28,362 nt of DNA from a virus (IMGVR_UViG_3300042326_001267:1-28362); one strand, 5' to 3'. Counted from the stretch's first letter, positions 6,146 to 14,360 are shown. Made by a program: numbers and translations. Notes: generated from the sequence alone by a model not told the origin.

Positions 6146-6916
6146 ATGAAACTAACATTACACGAAACAACACTTGACCGCCGTGCAATTGAACTTGCAA
6201 ACGTGGTATTCAGCCCCGATAAAATGCGGCTAACGAAAGAACGTGCCGCCGCAGTTCGGCAGCTTTGCACCGCCTTTCAAAATGGCACACCGTTCTTCTT
6301 AACGGGCGATACAGGGACAGGTAAAACGATATACACCAAATTGTTTTTGGCCGCCCAGCCCGATAAGAAATTCGTTTACTACAATATGCGGCACTTGTTT
6401 CGGGAGTATGCGGCAATGAAAAACCCCGATGAATTCATCTTGGCGTTTATTCAAAAGACCCGGTACACGGCTTTAATTCTTGATGACGTGGGCAGCGACG
6501 AAGCGGTTGGTGCATACGGCAGGGCGAATACCATTCTTTACGATATTATCGAAAGCCGAATGGAAAGCAACCACCTGACAGGCATAATTTCAAACAACAC
6601 CTTGTCCCAAATTTTGGCAAGGTTCGGGACGGACGGCCAGCCCGATGCACGGTTAACTTCACGCCTTAAAAAATGGGAAACCATTATCATGCCCGGCGAT
6701 GACAACCGGGGCGTTTTCGATATATTGCCTTTTGCCCAATGGCCGCAAACCCAACTGCCAGCCGATGTCGAATTGCCAGCGATACCATGCCCTGAGCATC
6801 TTCGTGAAAGCATATACGAAAAGTTGGGCATCATTGCCAACAAGGTAGTTGATGCACCGCCCAGCAAAGCCGATGAACTTCGTAAAGCGTTTTGGGGCAA
6901 TTCGGTAAAGCCATAA
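6146..6916 (+). CDS. DnaC-like AAA+ helicase loader
   Basis: 256 residues with the AAA+ motifs of DnaC/IstB-type ATPases: Walker A GDTGTGKT at 54-61, Walker B ALILDDVG at 109-116, a sensor I serine-asparagine pair at 149-151 and an arginine pair in RLTSR (169-173) suited to an arginine finger. The protein is near the usual length for phage loaders. It would load the host replicative helicase at the origin marked by the iterons in the initiator gene two genes upstream. IstB proteins share this fold, but no transposase is nearby, so helicase loading is preferred. The C-terminal 50 residues are unassigned. Confidence 0.85.
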   Translation: MKLTLHETTLDRRAIELANVVFSPDKMRLTKERAAAVRQLCTAFQNGTPFFLTGDTGTGKTIYTKLFLAAQPDKKFVYYNMRHLFREYAAMKNPDEFILAFIQKTRYTALILDDVGSDEAVGAYGRANTILYDIIESRMESNHLTGIISNNTLSQILARFGTDGQPDARLTSRLKKWETIIMPGDDNRGVFDILPFAQWPQTQLPADVELPAIPCPEHLRESIYEKLGIIANKVVDAPPSKADELRKAFWGNSVKP

Positions 6917-7013
6917 CTTGACTGAACGACCTAAAAAGTAAAGTGATACCTTGACCAATAAACCATTCATTAACCCTACCTTGTAACTTTAATGACGCAA
7001 AAATGATGCAACT

Positions 7014-7244
7014 ATGAGCAAGCTATTTTTAAAATTCAACCTTCCCGAAGAAGAAGCCGAGGCTAACTTTGCCCTAAAAGGCGGGGAGTATTTCTTGATA
7101 CTGCATGACCTTTACCAAAAGCTGAGGGATATTACCAAGTACGGCAATAACCCTTTCATCGGCAGAACAGCAAGCGAGCAAGAAATGCTACTTGCCGAGC
7201 AGATACGGGAGTACCTTAACGAAAAAGATTTTAAGGATTTATGA
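7014..7244 (+). CDS. Conserved small phage protein
   Basis: 76 residues, acidic and mostly helical. It begins with a strand-like KLFLKFNLPEE and continues with a helix carrying YFLILHDLYQKLRDITKYGN, which I recall from uncharacterised proteins encoded after helicase loaders in other phages. The function is unknown. The 97-base gap upstream contains TACCTTGT (6977) and TAACTTTA (6984), each a near match to the TAnnTTTG box, so a transcript probably starts here. The stop overlaps the next start as ATGA. Confidence 0.7.
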   Translation: MSKLFLKFNLPEEEAEANFALKGGEYFLILHDLYQKLRDITKYGNNPFIGRTASEQEMLLAEQIREYLNEKDFKDL

Positions 7245-7498
7245 AAATGAATTCAAGTTGCCCTACGGGGGGACAAATTGTCCCTATGAATATCGATACC
7301 GTTGCCGAGTTTTGGGCTGGCTTCGATTTCGACACCGCCCAGCCGATTGCGTTCATTGATTCCCAAAAGATAAATTGCTTGCGTACCTTTGTGAATGCCC
7401 ACATTTTGTATTTAAAAGCAAACAAGGGCAAACCGCTTTACCTACCTTACTGGCTGCGGCTTGAAAAATTAACAAAGCATTATGCCGAAAAGCGTTGA
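7241..7498 (+). CDS. Hypothetical phage protein
   Basis: 85 residues, not assigned. The second half (INCLRTFVNAHILYLKANKGKPLYLPYWLRLEKL) has the feel of a helical segment seen in other Bacteroidota phage proteins. The N-terminal 25 residues may be unstructured. A second ATG at 7247 (two codons later) is possible as start. Start overlaps the previous stop (ATGA) and its end overlaps the VRR-NUC gene by 17 bases, so it belongs to a tightly coupled string. Confidence 0.65.
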   Translation: MKMNSSCPTGGQIVPMNIDTVAEFWAGFDFDTAQPIAFIDSQKINCLRTFVNAHILYLKANKGKPLYLPYWLRLEKLTKHYAEKR

Positions 7499-7826
7499 AC
7501 ATCAAATACAATTGGCTTGCGTAAAGTACTTCAGGGCTGCGTTTCCCGACCTTTATTGCAACCTTTGGCATACCAATGGCCGAGCGATTGACAAACGAAA
7601 CGGCGGCGTTCTAAAAGGCATGGGCGTTATTGCTGGCGTGCCCGACCTTTTGTTTTTTTACAAAGGCAAGCTACACGGCATCGAACTAAAGACCGCCAAG
7701 GGCACGCAAAGCGATGGGCAAAAAGAATGGCAAAAAATGGCATTGATGCACGGGGGCGAATACCACATTGTGAGAACCGTTGAACAATTCGTACTTTTGA
7801 TTCAGCAAACAATTCAAAATGGTTAA
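7482..7826 (+). CDS. VRR-NUC domain nuclease
   Basis: 114 residues covering a complete stand-alone VRR-NUC domain (PD-(D/E)XK fold): an N-terminal glutamate helix (SVEHQIQLACVKYFRA), WHTNGR, a glycine-rich turn with LKGMGVIAGVPDL (the catalytic D at 55), IELKT (E68, K70) and SDGQKEW (Q80). Such small nucleases in phages are thought to act on branched DNA, and often lie near terminase or replication genes, as here. The start overlaps the previous gene by 17 bases. The stop overlaps the TylF gene within a short direct repeat. Confidence 0.88.
   Translation: MPKSVEHQIQLACVKYFRAAFPDLYCNLWHTNGRAIDKRNGGVLKGMGVIAGVPDLLFFYKGKLHGIELKTAKGTQSDGQKEWQKMALMHGGEYHIVRTVEQFVLLIQQTIQNG
7816..7826 (+). repeat. 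11-bp direct repeat, left copy
   Basis: AAAATGGTTAA is identical to 8459-8469. It contains both the stop of VRR-NUC and the start of the TylF gene. The two copies bracket TylF precisely. Confidence 0.75.
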
Positions 7827-8469
7827 GAACACGTTTATTGAAATAGTATCGCCGTTCACAATGACCAGCGTTGAACGAATGGGTGCTTTGTACGATTCCC
7901 TTGAGTACATAAGGGCAAACAACATTCAGGGCGATTTTGTAGAATGTGGCGTTTGGAAAGGTGGCAACATTTTGGGAATCATGGAATACCTTGCATTTCA
8001 CAAAATGACCGACCGAAAGGTGTTTTTGTACGATACGTTTCAGGGCATGACACCGCCTGAAGATATTGACAAAGACCTAAACGGCAGAAAGGCAGAAAGC
8101 ATACTTGAAGACGTTATGTGCATTTCGCCAATTGATGAGGTTCGGGAAACGATAAGCCGTTCAAGTTTTCCATTGGTAAACGTAATTTTTGTTCAGGGCG
8201 ATGTTTGCGTTACCCTTAATGGTGCAAAGTACATACACGAAAACAACTTAGCACTACTTCGGCTTGATACGGATTGGTATGCGTCAACCAAAAAAGAAAT
8301 GGAGGTACTTTACCCTAAATTGAACTTTGGCGGAGTTTTGATTGTTGATGACTACGGGCATTGGAAAGGTTCGAAAACTGCGGTTGATGAATACTTTGAA
8401 GGGCAAGGCATATCGCCAAAAATTGAACAAATTGACTATACTGGAATCAAAATCATAAAAAATGGTTAA
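7819..8469 (+). CDS. TylF/MycF-family O-methyltransferase
   Basis: 216 residues, full family length. SAM-binding motif FVECGVWKGG at 40-49, YDTFQGM at 71-77, LRLDTDWY at 147-154 and VDDYGHWKG at 176-184 with the paired aspartates that hold the metal in MycF. Known members (TylF, MycF) methylate sugar hydroxyls in macrolide synthesis, and relatives occur in surface polysaccharide loci. The substrate here is unknown; a sugar on the host envelope, virion or modified DNA are options. It separates VRR-NUC from ParB/terminase genes with which it has no obvious functional link, and it is bracketed by AAAATGGTTAA repeats, so it looks like an inserted accessory gene. Confidence 0.88.
   Translation: MVKNTFIEIVSPFTMTSVERMGALYDSLEYIRANNIQGDFVECGVWKGGNILGIMEYLAFHKMTDRKVFLYDTFQGMTPPEDIDKDLNGRKAESILEDVMCISPIDEVRETISRSSFPLVNVIFVQGDVCVTLNGAKYIHENNLALLRLDTDWYASTKKEMEVLYPKLNFGGVLIVDDYGHWKGSKTAVDEYFEGQGISPKIEQIDYTGIKIIKNG
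8459..8469 (+). repeat. 11-bp direct repeat, right copy
   Basis: Identical to 7816-7826. It contains the stop of TylF and the start of the ParB-like gene. Confidence 0.75.
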
Positions 8470-8956
8470 ACTTGTAAAAATCGGTTCGGTTAAGGGAAAC
8501 AGCCGTAACCCAAGATTTATTCGGGATGAGAAATTCAAAAAGCTGGTGGCTTCGCTTGTGGAGTTTCCTGAAATGGCTACTCTTCGCCCTTTAGTGGTCG
8601 ATGAAAACATGACCGTACTTGGCGGCAATATGCGGCTAAAGGCGATGCAAGAACTGAAATGGAAGGAGGTTCCCATTGTAGTTGCCGAAAATTTGACCGA
8701 TGCACAGAAGGATGAATTTGTTATCAAAGACAATGTGGGGTTTGGCGATTGGAACTGGGAGCAGTTGGCAAACGAATGGGACGCAGAAGAACTGACAAGG
8801 TGGGGGCTTGATATACCGGGCTTTGATACCGAACTGCCAAACGATGAACCCGAAGAACAAGACGCAAACAGCCTGATAGTCGAGGCCGATATGATAACCT
8901 TGGAAGACCTTTTCGATGAACTGAAAAGCCGAGGGTTTAATGTTTCAATGAAATAA
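8462..8956 (+). CDS. ParB/Srx-fold nuclease-domain protein
   Basis: 164 residues. The N-terminal two thirds show the ParB/sulfiredoxin fold as used in phages: NPR near 16-18, a PLVVDENMTVLGGNMRLKAM segment (about 43-62), then a DEFVIKDN strand and the aromatic GFGDWNWEQL motif near 93-102. In phages this domain is often fused or next to DNA methyltransferases and placed just before terminase, as here; no methyltransferase of DNA is present in this gene. It may bind or nick DNA or control packaging. The last 40 residues are acidic. Start overlaps TylF by 8 bases. Confidence 0.82.
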   Translation: MVKLVKIGSVKGNSRNPRFIRDEKFKKLVASLVEFPEMATLRPLVVDENMTVLGGNMRLKAMQELKWKEVPIVVAENLTDAQKDEFVIKDNVGFGDWNWEQLANEWDAEELTRWGLDIPGFDTELPNDEPEEQDANSLIVEADMITLEDLFDELKSRGFNVSMK

Positions 8957-8960
8957 AACT

Positions 8961-9320
8961 ATGGCGAACAATACGAACGCTAAAAAAAAGCTGATGCTTG
9001 AAGCCCTTGAAAAATCATTGGGCATCGTTACAACGGCATGCAAGTCGGTCGGGGTTGCACGGGTAACGCATTACGAATGGGTAAAGCTGGATGAAGAATA
9101 CAAGTCAAAGGTTGATGAAATCATGGAGGTTCAACTTGACTTTGTCGAAAACAAGCTAATTGACCGCATCAACAAGGGCGATACTGTTGCGATAATTTTC
9201 TACCTAAACAGCAAAGGCAAGTCAAGGGGCTACAACAGGCCGCATGAAGAAAAGCGGGACAACGTGAAATGGCCGAGCAACTTTACTTTCAACATCGTGA
9301 AAAACGATGAAGAGGTATAA
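8961..9320 (+). CDS. terS: Terminase small subunit
   Basis: 119 residues. An N-terminal helix-turn-helix (LEKSLGIVTTACKSVGVARVTHYEWVK, about 14-41) is followed by coiled helices (DEEYKSKVDEIMEVQLDFVENKLIDRI) and the GDTVAIIFYLNSKGKSRGY segment near 73-91, which is typical of the phBC6A51-type small terminase family. It would recognise the packaging site and feed DNA to the large subunit, whose gene overlaps by 14 bases. Position and family match agree. Confidence 0.87.
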   Translation: MANNTNAKKKLMLEALEKSLGIVTTACKSVGVARVTHYEWVKLDEEYKSKVDEIMEVQLDFVENKLIDRINKGDTVAIIFYLNSKGKSRGYNRPHEEKRDNVKWPSNFTFNIVKNDEEV

Positions 9321-10626
9321 TTTAAACCCGAAGCAGCACCAAACATTAACCGCAAGCGAAACCGAACGGCTGTATGCTTATGTCGGTGGCATTCGGTCAG
9401 GCAAAACCATAACGGGGGCACATTGGGCCCTACACAACATCATTCATCAGCCCGAGATAAAGGGCGGCATCTTCAGTAACACCGTAAGCCAGTTAAACAC
9501 CGCCACGCTATCCGAGTTCATTGGCGTGCTTGAAGCGTATGGCCTTTTCAAGGGCGAACATTACGTGGCGAACAAAGACCCTGAAAGGTACTTCGGTTAT
9601 AAGTCAAAGTTCGAAAAGCACAACGGCGTTTGGTCGTTTATGAACGGGGCACAGGTAATCACGTTCAGCATCGAAACAATGATACGAGGCATTGAACTTG
9701 GTTGGTGCTGGGGCGATGAGGTGCAAGATGCGGCGATTGATAGCCTTAACATTGTCATGGGCCGTATGTCAGGAGCCAAGTTCCCACGCACGCTGTGGAC
9801 AATGACGCCGCCGATGGACAACCCTGATATCGATGAATTGATATGGGGCGAAAAGCAGATAGCACATACCATCGGCACAACGTATGACAACAGTGCGAAC
9901 CTACCCGAAGGCTACATTGAGCAGCTTGAAAAGACCTACGACAGCCTGACCTTCAAACGGGAGGTGCTGGCCAACCGGGTTACGATGTCGGGGCTGAATT
10001 GGCTGTATTCATTCGACAGGCAAAAGCACGTGGGCAGTAAAGCGGCATACGATATAACCATGCCCGTGTACGTTTCGATTGACTTCAACAACAACCCGTT
10101 TACGGCTATATTAGCACACAGGGGCAGGCATCAAGATGGCAAACAGTACATTCACTACTTCGATGAGATTGCGTTAACGGCAGATCACATACAGGGCAAG
10201 ACGTTTATCGAGGCGATGGTTGAAGAAATCTTCAGGCGAACCCCAGCACAGGTGCAGAACCGATTGTACTTTGTAACGGGCGATGCTTCGGGCCGTGCCC
10301 AGTCGGTCATTGCCAAGGTCGGGCAAAACATGTGGAGTGAAATCGTTGACCGCATGAGGGTATCGCCAAACAATTTACTTGTGCCGAGGTCGAACCCGCC
10401 GCATCAAGAATCAAGGCGGCTATGCAACAGTATCTTCAGCAACTACGATGAGGTGTTAATCAACCCGAAATGCAAGGTGCTTATCAGGGATTGCGAGTTC
10501 GTGAAAGCCCTACCCGATGGCGGTGTTGACAAAGGCAGCCGAACCAAGGTTGATAAACGTGCCGATGCCTTGGACTGCCTGCGGTACGATTTGCACGCCA
10601 ACAATCGGCAGTTCATTTTCAGGTAA
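9307..10626 (+). CDS. terL: Terminase large subunit
   Basis: 439 residues. ATPase: Walker A GGIRSGKT at 27-34 and Walker B LGWCWGDEV at 131-139 with the D-E pair. Nuclease (RNase H-like): VSIDFN with D259, TGDASG with D326, and the C-terminal ADALDCLRYD with D420/D423/D428. This is the motor and cutting enzyme that fills the procapsid. Length and motif order are those of complete phage terminases. No portal gene follows, which is unusual for the normal order terL-portal-capsid. A weak hairpin without T run lies just after the stop. Confidence 0.95.
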   Translation: MKRYNLNPKQHQTLTASETERLYAYVGGIRSGKTITGAHWALHNIIHQPEIKGGIFSNTVSQLNTATLSEFIGVLEAYGLFKGEHYVANKDPERYFGYKSKFEKHNGVWSFMNGAQVITFSIETMIRGIELGWCWGDEVQDAAIDSLNIVMGRMSGAKFPRTLWTMTPPMDNPDIDELIWGEKQIAHTIGTTYDNSANLPEGYIEQLEKTYDSLTFKREVLANRVTMSGLNWLYSFDRQKHVGSKAAYDITMPVYVSIDFNNNPFTAILAHRGRHQDGKQYIHYFDEIALTADHIQGKTFIEAMVEEIFRRTPAQVQNRLYFVTGDASGRAQSVIAKVGQNMWSEIVDRMRVSPNNLLVPRSNPPHQESRRLCNSIFSNYDEVLINPKCKVLIRDCEFVKALPDGGVDKGSRTKVDKRADALDCLRYDLHANNRQFIFR

Positions 10627-10707
10627 GTGGTTATAAAAAGGGCAAAACGTGGGGTGTTTGTGCCTTTAATGACAACAAAAAAAGCATGCACTTTAAAATC
10701 AATTGCA

Positions 10708-10715
10708 TATTTTTA
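10708..10715 (+). promoter_or_regulatory. Possible -7 box TATTTTTA next to a start codon
   Basis: One mismatch to TAnnTTTG (final A for G). It ends four bases before the ATG at 10720, the same spacing as at 23097, so the transcript would be leaderless. No clear -33 element. Confidence 0.35.
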
Positions 10716-10719
10716 ACAC

Positions 10720-10947
10720 ATGCAAGATCACGCTAAACAACTATTTGAGATTAACGATATATGGCCAGGCGATTTAACTTTTCACCGCTTAGAACCCGAA
10801 GTGCCGTTGATTTGCTTAACCGTATGTTACAACGGCAGCGATAAACTGGAGTACGGCATTAAACATCGAGACGGTGTTGAGAGTTGCAGCCGCCACGAAC
10901 TAATGACTGTGGTGGATGCCGAAATCAAACGTATCACAGGCAAATGA
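10720..10947 (+). CDS. Hypothetical protein
   Basis: 75 residues, not recognised. It looks like a small beta-rich domain: FHRLEPEVPLICLTVCYNG, LEYGIKHRDGVESC, then a C-terminal helix (SRHELMTVVDAEIKRIT). It starts a run of overlapping genes after a 93-base gap behind terL, and it may be driven by the TATTTTTA box at 10708. The stop overlaps the next start as ATGA. Confidence 0.62.
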   Translation: MQDHAKQLFEINDIWPGDLTFHRLEPEVPLICLTVCYNGSDKLEYGIKHRDGVESCSRHELMTVVDAEIKRITGK

Positions 10948-11447
10948 CAACCAAAGAATACATCGCAAAGCTGAACAAGGCTGAGCGGGGAATCAACGGC
11001 AAACGGTTTGTCGGCTTGTCTTCAAGTGTTGGCCGCATGCAGTTTAAACGGGTGTTTGCCGAGGGCTTAGACGCTGGAGGCGGGCCGATTAAACCCGACT
11101 ATTCAACCAAGCCTATAAGCATTGGCAAAAACCAAACGCCTGACAAATCAACGGCAAAGTTTTATGAAGGCGGCTATCGTGAGTTCAAACGTGAATTAGG
11201 CCGAGGCAAGATGGTATTGTTTCGGCTATTCAGCCAAATGTATTTGCAGTCCATTGTTAACCCTGAACTGAAAATTAGCAACACAGGGTTCGTTATAGCG
11301 ACAGGCATGACCTACAACGCTGGCAACCCGAAAGGTAAAGTTGATGGGCTTTTGGACAAATATGGCGATGCTTTTAAGTTTTCGGACGCTGAACGCAAAG
11401 AATTTACCGAAAGGGCCCAGCAAATTGTTGTAGATTTGTTCAAATGA
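10944..11447 (+). CDS. Putative tail or head-tail completion protein
   Basis: 167 residues from ATG 10944; an upstream in-frame start at 10884 would overlap the preceding gene by 64 bases. A central GGYREFKRELGRGKMVLFRLFSQMYLQSI segment followed by a variable stretch and a LLDKYGDAFKFSDAERKEF ending resembles the layout of tail completion/virion morphogenesis proteins (HK97 gp10 or Mu gpG types), where the protein ends with a KYG-x-x-F-x-L/F-S-x-x-E helix. The first 60 residues are basic. Identification is by pattern and position only. Overlaps on both sides are ATGA. Confidence 0.5.
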   Translation: MTTKEYIAKLNKAERGINGKRFVGLSSSVGRMQFKRVFAEGLDAGGGPIKPDYSTKPISIGKNQTPDKSTAKFYEGGYREFKRELGRGKMVLFRLFSQMYLQSIVNPELKISNTGFVIATGMTYNAGNPKGKVDGLLDKYGDAFKFSDAERKEFTERAQQIVVDLFK

Positions 11448-12091
11448 TAAGCGACATTCTATCTTATTTGAACGCACGACTGCCCAACATTTCGGCAGTT
11501 GCGAGGCCGTTATGCCAGCTTGTTGAAGAAACAGGCAAAGACGGCAACCTGCGCACCTTCCCAGTTGTGTATGACGGCAAAGGCAACCTTGACTACATTA
11601 CACGATTCGACTGGCGGACAGGCATGTCGTTTTGGTTGAAGAACGGGGCTGAAGATATTGAACTGCTGGATCGGGTTCGGGCCAACAAGGAACGGGTGCA
11701 GATTACCATACCCCTGAAGTTTCATTGGATTGGTACACGCAGCACATGGCAGAACGATACGCAGTATTTAGAACAATACATTTTGCTGGCCCTTCAAAAG
11801 GCTATCACGGTGGACAATATCCCAAGCCTACGGGCAACCCTTGGCCTTGACCGAATCAAAACGGTTGTCACCAATCGGGAGTACGGTGCTGAAACCCTTA
11901 ACGGCGTGTTTGACAACATCGACCTTCGGTTGCCGCTGGATATGGCCGCTGCGATGTTGGAGGTGGATTTGACCATTACTGGCGATTTGAACTGCATTGT
12001 AGGCGCATCTTGTCCTACCATTGCCGACCTTCTATTACTTGAAAGCGGTGATTTTATACTAACAGAAACAAACGACTTTATCGAAATCTAA
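11444..12091 (+). CDS. Putative tail-associated structural protein
   Basis: 215 residues, not securely recognised. It has an N-terminal helix (MISDILSYLNARLPNI), a RTFPVVYDGKGNLDYITRFDW segment, then predicted strands with a long helix (LEQYILLALQKAI), and a C-terminal part ending in TGDLNCIVGASCPTIADLLLLES. The ending, a short variable linker after a beta domain, resembles phage structural proteins with a ligand-like tail. It lies between the completion-like protein and the fibre gene, coupled by ATGA upstream and TAATG downstream, so a virion role is likely. Confidence 0.5.
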   Translation: MISDILSYLNARLPNISAVARPLCQLVEETGKDGNLRTFPVVYDGKGNLDYITRFDWRTGMSFWLKNGAEDIELLDRVRANKERVQITIPLKFHWIGTRSTWQNDTQYLEQYILLALQKAITVDNIPSLRATLGLDRIKTVVTNREYGAETLNGVFDNIDLRLPLDMAAAMLEVDLTITGDLNCIVGASCPTIADLLLLESGDFILTETNDFIEI

Positions 12092-12876
12092 TGGCGAACC
12101 AAAAAGTTACACAACTAACCGCTGCGACTACCAGCAACGATGCAGATGTTCTGTACGTGGTGCAGGCTGGTGTATCAAAGAAAACGACCAAGCAACTGCT
12201 AATGGCTTCGACCTTGGCGGTAGCAAACAGCGCAGCAAGTACGGCGGCATCTGCCAACACGAACGCAAACAACGCTATTGCAACGGCAAACAACGCTTTA
12301 AGCCAAGTTGGTACGGCGGTTCAAAAGACTGGCGATACCATGACTGGCGATTTGGATATGGGCGGCAACCAAATCGAAAACTTAGGTACACCGATTGCCA
12401 ACACCGATGCCGCTACCAAGGATTATGTGGACACCAATCTTGCTGGCAAGTTAGATACTTCAGGCGGCACGATGTCAGGGGATATTGACATGGGCGGCCA
12501 AATGGTAAACAACCTTGGCACACCCTTTGCAACCGATGACGCTGCTACCAAGGGCTACGTTGACACCGCATTGGCTGGCAAACAGAACACGGTTGCCACC
12601 ACTACGGGCACATCAATAACGCTTGACACACCAAAAGAATACGGCACGTATGCCGCACCAGCAACGGGCAACATAGCGGTTAGCCTGACAAATGCGGTTA
12701 GGGGTATTGACCAAATAGTTTACCACGATGATACGGTTGCCCCGACAATTGTGGTAACGGGCGGCACGGCAATCAAGTTCGGGCCGATTAACTATGACCT
12801 AACCAAAGTGAACCTAATTGTGTTCTTTTGGATGGGCGGCACAAATGTAGGGTACATCATAACACCAGCGGTTTAA
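12091..12876 (+). CDS. Tail fibre protein with two fibre repeats
   Basis: 261 residues. Residues about 38-78 are an alanine/asparagine-rich helical stretch, typical of trimeric fibre coiled coils. Two copies of the phage-fibre repeat follow, at 81-118 (GDTMTGDLDMGGNQIENLGT then DAATKDYVD) and 126-164 (GGTMSGDIDMGGQMVNNLGT then DAATKGYVD). These repeats occur in tail fibres of many phages and form a triple beta shaft. The C-terminal part (165-261) is beta-rich and ends in VGYIITPAV; similar ends occur in Bacteroidota phage fibre proteins. Start shares one base with the previous stop (TAATG). It probably forms the stalk for the next protein. Confidence 0.82.
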   Translation: MANQKVTQLTAATTSNDADVLYVVQAGVSKKTTKQLLMASTLAVANSAASTAASANTNANNAIATANNALSQVGTAVQKTGDTMTGDLDMGGNQIENLGTPIANTDAATKDYVDTNLAGKLDTSGGTMSGDIDMGGQMVNNLGTPFATDDAATKGYVDTALAGKQNTVATTTGTSITLDTPKEYGTYAAPATGNIAVSLTNAVRGIDQIVYHDDTVAPTIVVTGGTAIKFGPINYDLTKVNLIVFFWMGGTNVGYIITPAV

Positions 12877-13712
12877 TGAGAAGGTTGAGGTTACAAATGA
12901 TGGCTGGGGGGAATCTACTCCTTTTAGATTTATACCCTAATGCGGCAGCGGCTTATTCTTTGCGAAAATTACGAAATGCATATAGCGGTAGTGCAATTAG
13001 GGTAAGAAGGTCAAATGACAATACCGAACAAAACATTGGGTTTGATGCAAATGGCAATCTTGATACTGCTGCATTGACATCATTTTGCACAGGCACAAAT
13101 GGTTTTATTACAACTTGGTATGACCAAAGCACCATTGGAAGAAATGCAACGCAAACAACAGCAGTTAATCAGCCGCAAATTGTGGCGAGTGGAAACATAA
13201 CAACCGATGGAGGTAAACCAGCATTAACTTTTAATGGTAATTACTATTTAGAAATTGTCAATAGGCCATTAACGGCAGCAACCCAATATGCCTTTTTTGC
13301 TGTTGCTAATGCACAAACAAATACAACATTTGAAATGTTATTTACGCAATCAAATTCTGCCGCCAATTCTGGTTGTATTGAATTTAGGCGAAATTCAGGA
13401 GGAAACAATATTAACATTTTAGATAGTACAGCATCAGGTTTTGTGTCCGTTGGCTCAATAAACCAACGATTGCTTTATAGTATAATGAGAGATTCAACAA
13501 CAACTAAATTATTTTTTAACGGCGTTTTTGATTCTCAAAACATATCAGCAATAACTCCAGTTGGTAATTTTACATCCAATATTGGTGCAAGGGTAAATTC
13601 CCAATTTTTTTACAATGGATTGCAGCAAGAAATTATTGTTTACGCAAACGACCAAACGGCAAATCAAGCAAACATTGACAGCAACATCAAAACATATTTC
13701 GGGATACCATGA
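12876..13712 (+). CDS. Arabinofuranosidase/lectin-like receptor-binding protein
   Basis: 278 residues from ATG 12876, which overlaps the fibre stop (TAATG); a longer in-frame start inside the fibre gene is unlikely. Residues about 20-95 (AAYSLRKLRNAYSGSAIRV, IGFDANGNLDTAAL, FITTWYDQSTIGRNATQ) match the pattern of the AbfB-type arabinofuranosidase catalytic-like domain often found in Bacteroidota phage tails. Residues 100-278 look like a concanavalin-like (LamG) sandwich (FNGNYYLEI, FFAVANA, FFNGVFDSQ). It probably binds or trims host surface glycan. Base composition is markedly more A/T-rich than the fibre gene before it and the genes after it, which suggests exchange of this host-range module. 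Confidence 0.75.
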   Translation: MRRLRLQMMAGGNLLLLDLYPNAAAAYSLRKLRNAYSGSAIRVRRSNDNTEQNIGFDANGNLDTAALTSFCTGTNGFITTWYDQSTIGRNATQTTAVNQPQIVASGNITTDGGKPALTFNGNYYLEIVNRPLTAATQYAFFAVANAQTNTTFEMLFTQSNSAANSGCIEFRRNSGGNNINILDSTASGFVSVGSINQRLLYSIMRDSTTTKLFFNGVFDSQNISAITPVGNFTSNIGARVNSQFFYNGLQQEIIVYANDQTANQANIDSNIKTYFGIP

Positions 13713-13954
13713 TAGGTTATAAATTTGACACGATAGAACGTGCCGAAAAGGCGGTAAGCGACTGCGATAAGTACTACGGCATACCCGTTGCTCCCGATGA
13801 CGTTACCCAACATTGGGCTGAGTATAGTGAGGCCAGTTACAACAAGCCGTTGTTTTGGTACATGGCATTCGATGAAAGCCTGTTAGTTATCCTTGGAGAG
13901 CCTACCGAATTTGAAGTTATACAACCAACACCATCAAAAGATGCGACCAATTAA
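13709..13954 (+). CDS. Small protein following the receptor-binding gene
   Basis: 81 residues, unknown. It is acidic and aromatic (FDTIERAEKAVSDCDKYYGIP, HWAEYSEASYN, FWYMAFDESLLVILGEP). Proteins of this type after receptor-binding genes in Bacteroidota phages could be fibre chaperones or tail caps, but nothing in the sequence proves it. The start lies in an ATGA overlap, and its end overlaps the amidase by 14 bases. Confidence 0.62.
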   Translation: MIGYKFDTIERAEKAVSDCDKYYGIPVAPDDVTQHWAEYSEASYNKPLFWYMAFDESLLVILGEPTEFEVIQPTPSKDATN

Positions 13955-14360
13955 CCATATTGTTCTGCACACGACAGCCAGCGCAGTAACGGCAACGGCT
14001 GACAGCATTAACCGCTATCACAAAAAGGTGTTGAACTGGCGTTCGCCCGGCTACCATTTCATTATTGAACGTGATGGCAAAGTAGTTGACAACTGGCCAA
14101 TTGAAAAGACGACCAACGGGGTAAAGGGCCACAACCACGACAGCATTCATATTAGCTACATTGGCGGCATTGATGAAAAAGGCAAGCCTACCGACAACCG
14201 TACTAAAGAACAGAAGCAAGCAATGGCAGAACTGGTTACCAAGCTAACCGACAAGTTCCCAAACGCTAAGGTATTGGGGCATCGGGACTTTCCTAATGTG
14301 AACAAAGCCTGCCCATGTTTTGGTGCGGGGGCTTGGTGGGCATCCGTTAAGAAATGTTAA
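13941..14360 (+). CDS. N-acetylmuramoyl-L-alanine amidase (endolysin)
   Basis: 139 residues from ATG 13941; the frame is open to 13893 but the later ATG gives the usual N-terminus. The fold is amidase_2 / T7-lysozyme-like: IVLHTTAS (zinc H10), GYHFIIERDG (Y38/H39), GHNHDSIHISYIGG, GHRDFP (zinc H114) and KACPCF (K122 and zinc C124; the K-x-C spacing matches T7 lysozyme). It would cut the amide bond between muramic acid and L-alanine at lysis. There is no signal peptide, so it needs a holin or the membrane protein at 16636. No separate cell-wall binding domain. Confidence 0.92.
   Translation: MRPINHIVLHTTASAVTATADSINRYHKKVLNWRSPGYHFIIERDGKVVDNWPIEKTTNGVKGHNHDSIHISYIGGIDEKGKPTDNRTKEQKQAMAELVTKLTDKFPNAKVLGHRDFPNVNKACPCFGAGAWWASVKKC

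Noticed and set aside
10634-10662. Hairpin after terL as a terminator
   Set aside because: The helix has a bulge and a mismatch and no T run follows.
12331-12583. Diversity-generating retroelement variable region at the fibre repeats
   Set aside because: The two repeats are standard fibre shaft repeats that differ at all kinds of positions; no reverse transcriptase and no template copy were found.
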